From: Micromonospora sp. M71_S20
Lineage (GTDB): Bacteria; Actinomycetota; Actinomycetes; Mycobacteriales; Micromonosporaceae
Assembly (NCBI RefSeq): GCF_003664255.1
Contig: NZ_RCCV01000005.1
Location: 62,001-126,000, forward strand
Length of the DNA: 64,000 nucleotides
Direction: 5' to 3'
The notes under the pieces are model-generated. The model was not told the DNA's origin and ran no database searches. It was given only the letters and a program-made list of their open reading frames with translations. Shown piece by piece: positions 1 to 8,049 of this stretch. Every line of letters begins with the position of its first letter. Position 1 is the first letter of the stretch. Made by a program: the position numbers and the translations under genes.

Positions 1-393
<393 letters not shown>

Positions 394-404
394 CACTGAC
401 GAGC

Positions 405-1151
405 GTGACGCAGCCTCCGACGTACCCGACGCCGCCGGCCGGTGGGCCCCCGCCCGCCGCCGGCGGCTTCGCGCCGCCCGCCGGTCCCGCCAACCAGGGG
501 TACGCGGTGCCGCCGCAGCACGCCCCGCCCGGTCAGGTCCCGCCCCCGGGCTGGGCGCCGCCGCCCCCGGGCTGGACGCCGCCGCCCCCGGGCTGGGCCG
601 GGCCGCCCCGCCCGGCCCCGGCGCTCGGACCGGGCGGCCGACCGCTCGCCAGCTTCGGCGACCGGCTGCTCGCCGCGCTGATCGACGGCGCGCTGAGCAC
701 GGCGGTGGCGATGGTCCTCTTCCTGCCGCCGTTCCTGATCCTGTTCTGGAACATGATGGACGGCCTGACCCGGACCAACCCGGACGGCACCCTCGCCGAT
801 CCCGACCCCGCGTCGTTCCTGACCGACTTCATGCTGCCGATCCTGCTGCTCGAACTGGGCCTGCTGGTGGTCATGCTCGGGCTCTACTGGCTCTACCACG
901 TGGAGTACATGAAGCGCACCGGGCAGACGTACGGCAAGCGGGTGATGAAGCTGCGGGTCGTGCCCCTCGACCCGGCCGCCACGCTGGACCGGCGGATGGC
1001 CGGCAGGCGGTACGCCGTGCAGTACGTCGCCGCCATGTTCCTGCCCGGCCTCAGCTACCTCGACGGGCTCTGGCAGTTGTGGGACAAGCCCTGGCAGCAG
1101 TGCCTCCACGACAAGTTCGCCGGCACCGTCGTCGTTAAGGTGTCTGCGTGA
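405..1151 (+). CDS. RDD family membrane protein with Pro-rich N-terminus
   Basis: This 248-aa protein has about 80 Pro/Gly-rich residues (repeats of PPPPGW) followed by an RDD domain. The RDD part begins LASFGDRLLAALIDG, near residue 80, and contains three hydrophobic segments (about 93-115, 140-165 and 200-225) plus the conserved GQTYGKRVMKLRVV stretch. RDD proteins are integral membrane proteins, some linked to Na+/H+ exchange, but most have no assigned role. The GTG start lies 11 bp after hppD. A second RDD gene follows after 22 bp, so the two are probably co-transcribed, and hppD may be the first gene of the unit. The spacer after its stop contains a gagcgagcgcagcgagg element seen in variant forms elsewhere in the window. 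Confidence 0.85.
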   Translation: MTQPPTYPTPPAGGPPPAAGGFAPPAGPANQGYAVPPQHAPPGQVPPPGWAPPPPGWTPPPPGWAGPPRPAPALGPGGRPLASFGDRLLAALIDGALSTAVAMVLFLPPFLILFWNMMDGLTRTNPDGTLADPDPASFLTDFMLPILLLELGLLVVMLGLYWLYHVEYMKRTGQTYGKRVMKLRVVPLDPAATLDRRMAGRRYAVQYVAAMFLPGLSYLDGLWQLWDKPWQQCLHDKFAGTVVVKVSA

Positions 1152-1173
1152 GCGAGCGCAGCGAGGCCAGGCC

Positions 1174-2181
1174 ATGAGCGTCGGACCGGGGTGGTACGTC
1201 GACCCGGCCGATCCGGAGACCCGACGCTACTGGGACGGCGAGGGCTGGATCGGCGCGCCGATCCCCGTCGACGCCACCCCGCCCGAGGGGCCGCCGCCGG
1301 CCGAGCCGCCACCCGCGCCCGCCCCGGCGTCGCCCGCGGCGCCGGTCCCCGCGCCGGGCGCCCCCGCGGGCGGGCCGCCCCTGCCGGGGCAGCCGCAGCC
1401 GGGCCAGCCCTACCCCTGGCAGCCGCCGCAGGGGCACGGCCAACCGCAGGGCCCGCCGCCCGGTGGCGCTCCGCCGCCCGGCTGGCCACCCGGCGGCTGG
1501 CCCGGACGACCGCCGGAGCCGCGCCCGCACGGGCTCCCGCTGGCCGGGTTCGGCGCCCGGCTGGTCGCCCGGCTGATCGACTTCACGATCGTCTTCGCGC
1601 TGAACGCCGTGGTGAACGGCTGGTTCGTCTGGCGGCTGGTCGAGGAGGTCACGCCGTACTGGCGGGAGGTGTTCCGGCGGGCGATGGCGGGCGACAGCTC
1701 CACCGACAACCTGCCGCAGCCCAGCGAGCAGGCCGGCGGCCTCCAGGTCGTCATCCTGCTGATCGCCACCGCGCTCTGGCTCGCGTACGAGGTGCCGACG
1801 ACGGCCTCGGGCGGGCAGACGTTCGGCAAGCGGCTGGTGGGCGTCAAGGTGGTGCCGATGAGCGCGAACGAGCCGCTCGGCTTCGGCCGGGCGCTGCGCC
1901 GGTGGAACACCCTCGGCCTGCCCACCCTGCTCTGGTACTGCTGCGGCCTCGGCCTGCTGCTCCAGCTCGTCGACGCGCTCTCCCCGCTCTTCGACCACCC
2001 GCTGCGTCAGGCGCTGCACGACAAGCGGGCGCAGACCGTGGTGGTCCAGCTCCCCCGCGGCACCCGCAACACCACGGGCGGGCGCGCCACGCCGGACGAC
2101 CGCACCACCACGCGCGAGCCCACCACCACGGGCGAGCGCACCCCCGACGACCGCACCGACCCCTCGGGAGACACCCCATGA
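1174..2181 (+). CDS. DUF2510 + RDD family membrane protein
   Basis: This 335-aa protein opens with a DUF2510 module ([20 protein letters not shown], residues 6-25), a short Trp/aromatic motif frequent in actinobacterial membrane proteins. A Pro/Gly/Gln-rich linker to about residue 120 follows, then an RDD domain from [18 protein letters not shown]. The RDD hallmark [15 protein letters not shown] is present near residue 215, and the tail after about residue 295 is Thr/Arg/Asp-rich and probably disordered. The protein is a paralogue of the preceding gene. Its TGA overlaps the ATG of the downstream aminotransferase (ATGA), so those two genes are translationally coupled. No specific function can be assigned. 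Confidence 0.85.
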   Translation: MSVGPGWYVDPADPETRRYWDGEGWIGAPIPVDATPPEGPPPAEPPPAPAPASPAAPVPAPGAPAGGPPLPGQPQPGQPYPWQPPQGHGQPQGPPPGGAPPPGWPPGGWPGRPPEPRPHGLPLAGFGARLVARLIDFTIVFALNAVVNGWFVWRLVEEVTPYWREVFRRAMAGDSSTDNLPQPSEQAGGLQVVILLIATALWLAYEVPTTASGGQTFGKRLVGVKVVPMSANEPLGFGRALRRWNTLGLPTLLWYCCGLGLLLQLVDALSPLFDHPLRQALHDKRAQTVVVQLPRGTRNTTGGRATPDDRTTTREPTTTGERTPDDRTDPSGDTP

Positions 2182-3281
2182 CCGACCCTGGACGTCACCA
2201 GCCGGCGCTGCGGCTGACCCGCCCCGACCTGGACGCGCTGCCCAACTACGTGCCCGGCCGCAGCCCGGCCGACCTGGCCCGCGAGCTGGGCCTCCCCGAG
2301 GCGATCAAGCTGGCCAGCAACGAGGTGCCGTACGGGCCGGTGCCCGGCGTGGTGGAGGCCGTCGCCCAGGCCGTCGCCGGGGTGCACCGCTACCCGGACA
2401 TGGGCGCGCTCGCGCTGCGCGAGGCGCTGTCCGAGCGGTACGGCGTGGACGTCGACCGGATCGCCACCGGCTGCGGGTCGGTGGCGCTGGCCGAGCACCT
2501 CGTCCGGGCCACCTGCCTGCCCGGCGACGAGTTCCTCTACGCGTGGCGCTCCTTCGAGGCGTACCCGATCATCGCGGCGACCAGCGGGGCGACCAGCGTG
2601 CGGGTGCCCAACGACGCCGGGCACGGGCACGACCTGGCGGCGATGGCGGCGGCGGTCACCGACCGGACCCGGCTGATCGTGGTCTGCAACCCGAACAACC
2701 CCACCGGAACGTCCGTGCGCCGGGCGGAACTGGACCGGTTCCTGGACACCGTCGGCGAGGACGTGCTGGTCGTGATCGACGAGGCGTACCGCGAGTTCGT
2801 CACCGACCCGGAGGTGCCGGACGGCCTCACCTACCTCGACCGGCCGAACGTGGCCGTGCTGCGTACGCTCTCCAAGGCCTGGGGCCTGGCCGGCCTGCGG
2901 ATCGGCTTCCTGGTCGCCCACCCGACGGTGGCGGCGGCCGTGCGCAAGGTCGTGACGCCGTTCTCCAGCAACATGGCCGCGCAGGCGGGCGCGCTCGCCG
3001 CGCTGGCGCAGGAGGACGAGGTGCGGCGGCGGTGCGCCCTCGTGGTGGCCGAGCGCGACCGCGTGACGGAGGCGCTGCGCAAGCTCGTCGCCGACGTGCC
3101 GGACAGCCAGGCGAACTTCGTCTGGCTGCCGCTGGGCGACCGGGCCGTGGACTTCGGCAAGGCGTGCGAGGCGCGGGGCGTGATCGTCCGGCCGTTCCCT
3201 GGCGACGGGGTCCGGGTCACCATCGGCACCCCGGCCGAGAACGACGCCTTCCTGGCGGCGGCGGAGGCCGCGCTGGCCTGA
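2178..3281 (+). CDS. HisC-type / aromatic amino acid aminotransferase (class I/II, PLP)
   Basis: This 367-aa fold-type-I aminotransferase belongs to the histidinol-phosphate aminotransferase family. Visible are the substrate/PLP motifs [11 protein letters not shown] (residues 44-54), NPNNPTG (171-177), DEAYREF (201-207) and the Schiff-base Lys233 in [15 protein letters not shown]. It is not in a his operon; it is coupled to an RDD gene and lies about 1.8 kb from hppD. Stand-alone actinobacterial members often act as phenylalanine/tyrosine aminotransferases (Pat/HisC2). Supplying 4-hydroxyphenylpyruvate to HPPD is therefore a reasonable inference, although a histidine-biosynthetic role cannot be excluded. 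I leave the symbol blank because hisC and pat cannot be separated by eye. Confidence 0.88.
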   Translation: MTDPGRHQPALRLTRPDLDALPNYVPGRSPADLARELGLPEAIKLASNEVPYGPVPGVVEAVAQAVAGVHRYPDMGALALREALSERYGVDVDRIATGCGSVALAEHLVRATCLPGDEFLYAWRSFEAYPIIAATSGATSVRVPNDAGHGHDLAAMAAAVTDRTRLIVVCNPNNPTGTSVRRAELDRFLDTVGEDVLVVIDEAYREFVTDPEVPDGLTYLDRPNVAVLRTLSKAWGLAGLRIGFLVAHPTVAAAVRKVVTPFSSNMAAQAGALAALAQEDEVRRRCALVVAERDRVTEALRKLVADVPDSQANFVWLPLGDRAVDFGKACEARGVIVRPFPGDGVRVTIGTPAENDAFLAAAEAALA

Positions 3282-3331
3282 GGCAGGTGCCGGTCCGGTC
3301 CGCCATCCCCTCGCGGACCGGACCGGCAGTC

Positions 3332-4414
3332 TCAGGCCGCCGCCACCGGCCGCCGGACCCGGGCCCGGCGCCGGTACGCGTAGACCGCGAACAGCACCAG
3401 GACCAGCCCCGAGGTGGCCAGCCCGCCCGTGAGCACCTGGCCGGAGCGGTCGACGGCGCTGGTGGCCGCCACCGGGACCGGCCCGAAGCCGACCTTGCCG
3501 GTGGCGGAGCGCTTCGTCCAGCCGCTGGCCAGGTCGAGCTTCGCCGCCCACGGCCCGTCCGGCAGGCGGCGGTCCAGGGCGACCCGGACGGTGGTCGTGC
3601 CGTCCAGCGCGAGGGTGCCCGCCTCCACCTTCACCGGCCCGGCCGAGAGCCCGCCGGGGCCCTCGGTGAGGCGCAGCTCGCCGGCCAGGTCCAGCGCCCG
3701 CCTGCCGGTGTTGCGCACCTGCGCGGTGAGGACGGGCGTGCCGTCCTTCTCCCGCCCGCCGGTCAGCGGGCCGATCTCGAAGCCGGAGGGCGGCTCGCCG
3801 CCCGGCCCGACGGAGAGGTAGACCCGGATCCCGGCCCGGCCGACGTTGCGCACGTTCTGCCCGTCCACGCCGGCGACCTCGGCCCAGACGACCGCGTACC
3901 GCTCGCCGGCCTCGGCCCGTCGCGGCACGGCGATGGTGACCAGGGCCTCCACCTCCTCGTCGGGGGCCAGCACCTCCTGCGCCGGCTCGACGTCGATCCA
4001 GCTGCTCAGCTCGTTCTCGGTGCGGTCCGGGGCGAGGACGAACCCCTTCTTCGTGACGTCGGCCGCGGCGGCGTAGAGGGCGACCGTCCGGCGGGTCTCC
4101 GAGCTGTTCTGCACCACGATCCGCCGCTTGATCGTCGTGCCGGGGCGGACGTGGTCGACGACGTACCTGTGCGCCCGGGTGTCGTCGCGTCGCTCGACCG
4201 GGGCGTCGAGCAGGCGTACCCCGACCGTGGTCGACGGACCACCCGGACTCGGCTGCGGCGAGGGCCTGGGCGAGCCCTTGCGCCCGTGCGGCTCGACGGC
4301 CGGCACGTCCGCCTCGGGGACCTCCGGTTCGGCGAGCACCGGCGGACGGCTGGCGAACGCCGGCCCGGGCTGCGCGGCCGACGCCGGCGCCCCGGCCGTG
4401 ACCAGGACGGTCAC
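3332..4414 (-). CDS. Secreted, membrane-anchored DUF916-like protein (WxL-partner type)
   Basis: From the GTG at 4414 this is 360 aa. A hydrophobic export segment ends ...VTAGAPASAAQ, and two Ig-like beta-rich regions span about residues 65-290. The first begins GVRLLDAPVERRDDTRAH and contains VVQNSSETRRTVALYAAAA. A C-terminal helix (GLATSGLVLVLFAVYAY) then precedes an Arg-rich cytosolic tail. This is the layout of DUF916 (WxL protein peptidoglycan-binding) proteins, which pair with WxL surface proteins. The frame continues upstream without ATG/GTG/TTG to an ATT at 4453, overlapping the preceding gene. Starting there would add an Arg-rich n-region and give a textbook signal peptide, so the true start is uncertain. 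It is encoded directly after two WxL-like genes. Confidence 0.75.
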   Translation of the reverse strand: MTVLVTAGAPASAAQPGPAFASRPPVLAEPEVPEADVPAVEPHGRKGSPRPSPQPSPGGPSTTVGVRLLDAPVERRDDTRAHRYVVDHVRPGTTIKRRIVVQNSSETRRTVALYAAAADVTKKGFVLAPDRTENELSSWIDVEPAQEVLAPDEEVEALVTIAVPRRAEAGERYAVVWAEVAGVDGQNVRNVGRAGIRVYLSVGPGGEPPSGFEIGPLTGGREKDGTPVLTAQVRNTGRRALDLAGELRLTEGPGGLSAGPVKVEAGTLALDGTTTVRVALDRRLPDGPWAAKLDLASGWTKRSATGKVGFGPVPVAATSAVDRSGQVLTGGLATSGLVLVLFAVYAYRRRARVRRPVAAA

Positions 4415-4439
4415 GGCCAGGGCGAGGACGCGGGCCCGG

Positions 4440-4982
4440 TCACGCCACCGAATGGGTGATCACCCCCGTGTAGGTGCCGCCGACGGCGGTGTTCGGAACG
4501 GCGATGCGGATGTCCGGCGCCCAGCTGGCGGTGTTGTTGCCACTGCCAGAGGTCTTCGAGAAGGCGGTGCGGGGCACGCTCAGACTGACCGCGTCGGTCT
4601 GGCTGGGCTGGCCGGGCACGAACACGCCGGTGCCGGTGGTGTTGGTAGCTCCGCCCGACCAGTACTCCACCAGTGCCGGCGAGATGGTTTCCTCCGGCGT
4701 GCCGCTGCCGGTGGAGAAGGAGCTGGCCGACACCGTGACGGTCCAGGTGGCGTTGAGCGCGGCCCGGCTGTCGGTGACCGTGACGGTGCCGAGTTCGCCG
4801 GTGAGGACGCCGCCGGAGAAGACGGAGCCGAGGTTCACGGACGCCGGCACGCTGATGTTCAGGTCGGCGGTGGCGACGGTGAAGGTGACGATGGTGTCGC
4901 CGGTCGGCGCGGCCGCGGCGGGCGCCGCCATCGCCACCACGGCGGCCGCGGCGGCGGTCAGGGCAAGAAGTGGCTTCTTCAT
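4440..4982 (-). CDS. WxL-like secreted beta-sandwich protein 1
   Basis: The start at ATG 4982 gives 180 aa with a clear signal peptide (MKKPLLALTAAAAAVVAMAA, cleavage after APAAAA). The mature part is a Thr/Ser/Val-rich beta domain with VPASVNLGSVFSGG, TWTVTVSASSF, EYWSGGA, VPGQPSQTDAVSLSV and a C-terminal YTGVITHSVA. This resembles the C-terminal WxL-type domain of Gram-positive surface proteins (TWxVTVS plus terminal YTGxITHS), although the second WxL motif is not obvious. It is 45% or so identical by eye to the neighbouring 177-aa protein and probably arose by duplication. Its stop overlaps or abuts the DUF916-like gene, suggesting an operon encoding a surface complex. Upstream in-frame GTG codons exist, but the ATG gives the best signal peptide. 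Confidence 0.75.
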   Translation of the reverse strand: MKKPLLALTAAAAAVVAMAAPAAAAPTGDTIVTFTVATADLNISVPASVNLGSVFSGGVLTGELGTVTVTDSRAALNATWTVTVSASSFSTGSGTPEETISPALVEYWSGGATNTTGTGVFVPGQPSQTDAVSLSVPRTAFSKTSGSGNNTASWAPDIRIAVPNTAVGGTYTGVITHSVA

Positions 4983-5041
4983 GAGAGGCACGCTAGACAC
5001 CCCGGAGAAGACAACAGTGCGTTTTATGGACAAACCCCCCA

Positions 5042-5575
5042 TCAGGCGACGGAGTGGGTGATCGTGCCGCGGTAGGTTCCCCCGACGATGCCGGCCGGGA
5101 TGGCGATCCGGACGGTGGGCACCCAGGCCACCGTGTTGTTGCCGTTGCCGGCGGTCTTGCGGAACGCCTCACGGACGACGCTCAGGGTCACCGCCTGCGC
5201 GAAGGTCGGCTGACCGGGCACCAGCGTGCCGCCGCCGGTGCTCCGCGTCGCCGACCCGGACCAGTACGAGATCCGGTCGTTCGCGATCGTCCGCTGCGCT
5301 CCGCCCGCACCGGTGACGAAGACGGTGGCGGAGACCGTGGCGACCCAGGTGTTGGGGTTGACCTGGCCACGCGAGTCACGCACCTCGACCGTGCCCAACT
5401 GCCGCGTGAGGGTGCCGCCGGTGAACCCGCTGCCGAGATTGATGGAGGCGGGCACGGTGATGTCCACCCCCACCGTCCGGGCCAGCCGGACCGTCCGGCC
5501 GGTCGGCGCGGCGTCGGCCGGCGAGGCGGTGACCAGGATCAGGATCGCGCCCAACAGGGCTGCCAGGAGACGCAC
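5042..5575 (-). CDS. WxL-like secreted beta-sandwich protein 2
   Basis: This 177-aa protein has the signal peptide MRLLAALLGAILILVTASPADA followed by one beta domain. It shares ITVPASINLGSGFTGG, TWVATVSATVF, SYWSGSA, LVPGQPTFAQAVTLSV and the ending YRGTITHSVA with the next gene downstream. It is therefore a tandem paralogue. Together with the DUF916-like protein it forms a three-gene set resembling the WxL/DUF916 cell-surface clusters of Firmicutes. By analogy the proteins are secreted and displayed at the wall, but no ligand can be inferred. A 59-bp spacer separates it from paralogue 1. It is the promoter-proximal gene, and the AT-rich tract at 5580-5600 (ataaataacttatg) is a plausible promoter region. 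Confidence 0.75.
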   Translation of the reverse strand: MRLLAALLGAILILVTASPADAAPTGRTVRLARTVGVDITVPASINLGSGFTGGTLTRQLGTVEVRDSRGQVNPNTWVATVSATVFVTGAGGAQRTIANDRISYWSGSATRSTGGGTLVPGQPTFAQAVTLSVVREAFRKTAGNGNNTVAWVPTVRIAIPAGIVGGTYRGTITHSVA

Positions 5576-5656
5576 AGTGGGACTATAAATAACTTATGTC
5601 CGTTTTGTCGAGCAGGCGGGCCGGCCCGCGTTTCACGGCGCGGCCCGGATCACCGC

Positions 5657-6937
5657 TCACGTCGCCGCGAGGACCAGTGGCTCCGAGGTCAGGTAGTAGC
5701 GCCGGTCGTCCGCCGTCGGGTCGACCGGCTTGCGGAGCCGCTCCACGGCCACGAACCCGCCGGCCGCGTACGCCGCGCCGGGCGCCCAGCCGATCCCGTC
5801 CGAGCCCACGTTGAGCGCGAAGAAGGACCGTTGCGCCCCCGTCGCCGGGTCCAGCGTCACGAGGTCGTTCGTCTCCGTCAGCAGGTGCACCCGGTCGGGC
5901 TGGACGGCGAGCAGCCGCACTTGCGGCAGGTCGGGACGGCGCCACAGCTCCGCCCCCGTACGCGCCGAGCGCCCGACCGGCACCCCGTCCACGACCGCCA
6001 CGGCCGTCCCGCCGACGAGTTCGGCGTCCGGCCGGTCCAGGGCCGGGGCGGCGACCGGCTCGCCGGCGTCGAGCAGCCAGCCCCGGCCCGCGTCGTCGCC
6101 CGGCCTCGCCGTCCGCAACCCGGCGCACCCCGTCCGGCCGGTGCCGCAGCCCACCGGTGTGGCCACCAGCTCGTCGCCGGCGTCCGGCGGCCGCCAGCGC
6201 AGGCCCACCGCCCCGGTCGCGGCGTCGCGGAACTCGACCACCGCCGGTCCCGCGCAGGAGTCGACGATGATCAGGTGCCCGGACGCGGTCGTGCCGAGCG
6301 CGTCCCGGCACCCGGCGACCGTGTCGCCCGGTGGCACCGTGACGGTGACGTGGGACCGCCACAGTTCGCGGCCGTCGGCCAGGTCCACCGCACGCACCCA
6401 CTCCGCTCCGGCCGCCACCACCACCTGCCGGCCGTCGGGCGCCCGGGCCACGAAGATCCCCCGGGGGTCCCAGACCGTCGCCGCTCCGGTGCGCCGGACC
6501 GTCCGCTCCCCCGCCGGCGCCGGCCCGTCCGCCCGCCAGGCGACCCGGCCGCTCCGCGCGTCAAGCGCCACCAGGCGCCCGTCCGACCAGCGGGTGACCA
6601 CGGTCGTACCGCTCGCCACGACCCCGTCGAGCGCCGCCGGCCAGCGACGGTACGACCAGTACGGGGTGGTCCGGTGCCGGCCGTCGACCGGGCGGTCGGC
6701 GTAGACCTGGCGGTGGGCCGCGTAGACCCGCAGCCGGCCGTCCACGACGAGCGGGGCGACGGGGAGCCGGCCGATCACACCGGCGGCGGGGGACACGGCC
6801 GGCGGATACCCGGCGCGGGCGGGCGTGACGACCTCGGCGGGGGCGAGCACCCGGTAGACCGTCGCCGCGACGGCGACGGTGCCGAGCAGCGCCGCGACCG
6901 CCACCGCGATCCGCCGCCGGCCGTTCGGGAACCCCAT
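5657..6937 (-). CDS. Membrane-anchored PQQ-like beta-propeller protein
   Basis: This 426-aa protein has an Arg-rich N-terminus and one transmembrane or signal-anchor helix (IAVAVAALLGTVAVAATVYRVL, about residues 9-30). An extracytoplasmic domain built of PQQ-like blades follows. Repeated blade signatures include GRLVALDARSGRVAWRADG, VRAVDLADGRELWRS, ARTGAELWRRP and LVTLDPATGAQRSF. Cysteines cluster around residues 255-275 (GCGTGRTGCAG). Such proteins usually act as scaffolds or sensors on the outer membrane face; quinoprotein catalysis is not implied. The stop is 69 bp from the WxL-like pair's promoter side, on the same strand. No specific partner is evident. Confidence 0.75.
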   Translation of the reverse strand: MGFPNGRRRIAVAVAALLGTVAVAATVYRVLAPAEVVTPARAGYPPAVSPAAGVIGRLPVAPLVVDGRLRVYAAHRQVYADRPVDGRHRTTPYWSYRRWPAALDGVVASGTTVVTRWSDGRLVALDARSGRVAWRADGPAPAGERTVRRTGAATVWDPRGIFVARAPDGRQVVVAAGAEWVRAVDLADGRELWRSHVTVTVPPGDTVAGCRDALGTTASGHLIIVDSCAGPAVVEFRDAATGAVGLRWRPPDAGDELVATPVGCGTGRTGCAGLRTARPGDDAGRGWLLDAGEPVAAPALDRPDAELVGGTAVAVVDGVPVGRSARTGAELWRRPDLPQVRLLAVQPDRVHLLTETNDLVTLDPATGAQRSFFALNVGSDGIGWAPGAAYAAGGFVAVERLRKPVDPTADDRRYYLTSEPLVLAAT

Positions 6938-7088
6938 GCCGCACCTCCGCCCGGCACCCTACCCAGCGGAGCCGGTCAGGGCCCTGTCAGGTCACCGGCG
7001 GACGGGTGTGCCGGCGGCGGCCCCTGCCGGGCCACGCACGCTGCGCGCCGCATTGCCCGTGTATTCGCCTCGGGCCGCCCCGCGTGCC

Positions 7089-7562
7089 TCAGGCCGCCTC
7101 GGTCGCGTTGGCGGCCGCTGCGGCGGCCAGGTCGGCGAGGTCCTGTCGCAGCGCGCGCTCGACCGCCCGGGCCGCCAGCCCGCCGAGCAGCAGCGCGACC
7201 ACCCGGCCGTACGGGGCAGTGGGCACCGCCTCCTGCTCGACCGTGACGGCGGTGCAGCCCCGGCGACGCCGCTCGACCGGGCGCAGTGTCCACGTGATCC
7301 GGTAGTCCACCCCGGCGCCCCGCGAGCCGAGCACCAGCCGTCGGGGCGGCTCGGCCTCGATGACGACGAACTCCTCGACCAGCGCGGTGCCGTCGGGCTG
7401 GGAACGGGTCTCCCGCCACACGGTGCCCGGGCCGAACCGGCCGGGGGTGAGCACCTCCACCGGCCCGGTGAAGCGCCGGGTGCGGGTGGTCAGGTCGGTC
7501 AGCAGCCGCCAGAGGTCGACGTCGTGCGCCTCCACGAACTCCGTGACCGCCACCGTCGACAT
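7089..7562 (-). CDS. SRPBCC / polyketide cyclase-like ligand-binding protein
   Basis: This 157-aa protein reads as a START/SRPBCC-fold (helix-grip) protein. N-terminal VTEFVEAHDVDLWRLLTDL is followed by the beta-sheet core (GPGTVWRETRSQPDGTALVEEF, split here as two strands) and a long C-terminal helix (AARAVERALRQDLADLAAAAAA). These domains bind hydrophobic ligands or act as cyclases. The frame extends 23 codons further upstream, but ATG 7562 is preceded by a good ribosome-binding site (gggaggtggc) and starts directly at the fold, so I chose it. It stands alone between the propeller protein and the DUF397 gene, and no substrate is inferable. Confidence 0.75.
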   Translation of the reverse strand: MSTVAVTEFVEAHDVDLWRLLTDLTTRTRRFTGPVEVLTPGRFGPGTVWRETRSQPDGTALVEEFVVIEAEPPRRLVLGSRGAGVDYRITWTLRPVERRRRGCTAVTVEQEAVPTAPYGRVVALLLGGLAARAVERALRQDLADLAAAAAANATEAA

Positions 7563-7664
7563 GCCACCTCCCGTGGCCTCGACGGTACGCCGGGTGAGCG
7601 CGGATCGGGGCCCCCGGAGCGGATTTTCCACCGCCGGGAGCCCCGATCCGGAGCGGTCGACCCG

Positions 7665-7874
7665 TCAGCGACCGAACTGGCCGGCCCGGATCGCGCCGAC
7701 GAAGGCCGCCCACCCCGGCGGGCTGACCGCCAGCGCGGGGCCCGCCTGGTCCTTGGAGTCGCGTACGCCCACCACGCCGAGGGCGTCGACCAGGTTGTCC
7801 GCCACCTCCACGCAGAGGCCCTGGTCGTTGGAGCGGCTGCTGGTACGCCAGACCGCGCCCGGGAGATCGTTCAT
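7665..7874 (-). CDS. DUF397 domain protein
   Basis: This 69-aa protein consists of one DUF397 domain with the diagnostic WRTSSRSNDQGLCVEVA near the N-terminus, VVGVRDSKDQ in the middle and PGWAAFVGAIRAGQF at the end. DUF397 proteins are small actinomycete proteins, usually encoded beside an XRE/helix-turn-helix regulator and acting with it in pairs that affect development and antibiotic production. No such regulator is encoded next to this one, so it is an orphan here. The start at ATG 7874 has a ribosome-binding site (aggaagg). Longer in-frame extensions run into the terminator hairpin of the fah operon and are rejected. Confidence 0.88.
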   Translation of the reverse strand: MNDLPGAVWRTSSRSNDQGLCVEVADNLVDALGVVGVRDSKDQAGPALAVSPPGWAAFVGAIRAGQFGR

Positions 7875-7992
7875 CGTCGTCACCTTCCTGTCGTCGGTAC
7901 GCCAACCGGCGGCCGGGCCGGGACCGGAAGGGGCGTCCGGTCCGGCCCGGCGCGGCATGGCGACGGAATCCGCGACGATCAACGCGCAAGCA

Positions 7993-8031
7993 ACGGTCCC
8001 CGGTCGCACCAACTGTGCGACCGGGGACCGT
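7993..8031 (-). terminator. Strong intrinsic terminator of the fah operon
   Basis: A perfect 17-bp stem (acggtccccggtcgcac at 7993-8009 with its complement at 8015-8031) encloses the 5-nt loop caact, 18 bp beyond the fah stop. In the minus-strand direction it is followed by ttgcttg. It separates the tyrosine catabolic operon from the DUF397 gene. Confidence 0.8.
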
Positions 8032-8049
8032 CGATGATCGGAAGGTGGG

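Noticed and set aside
7875..8012. 46-residue N-terminal extension of the DUF397 protein
   Set aside because: It would be encoded through the fah terminator hairpin, while ATG 7874 has a good ribosome-binding site and begins at the domain.
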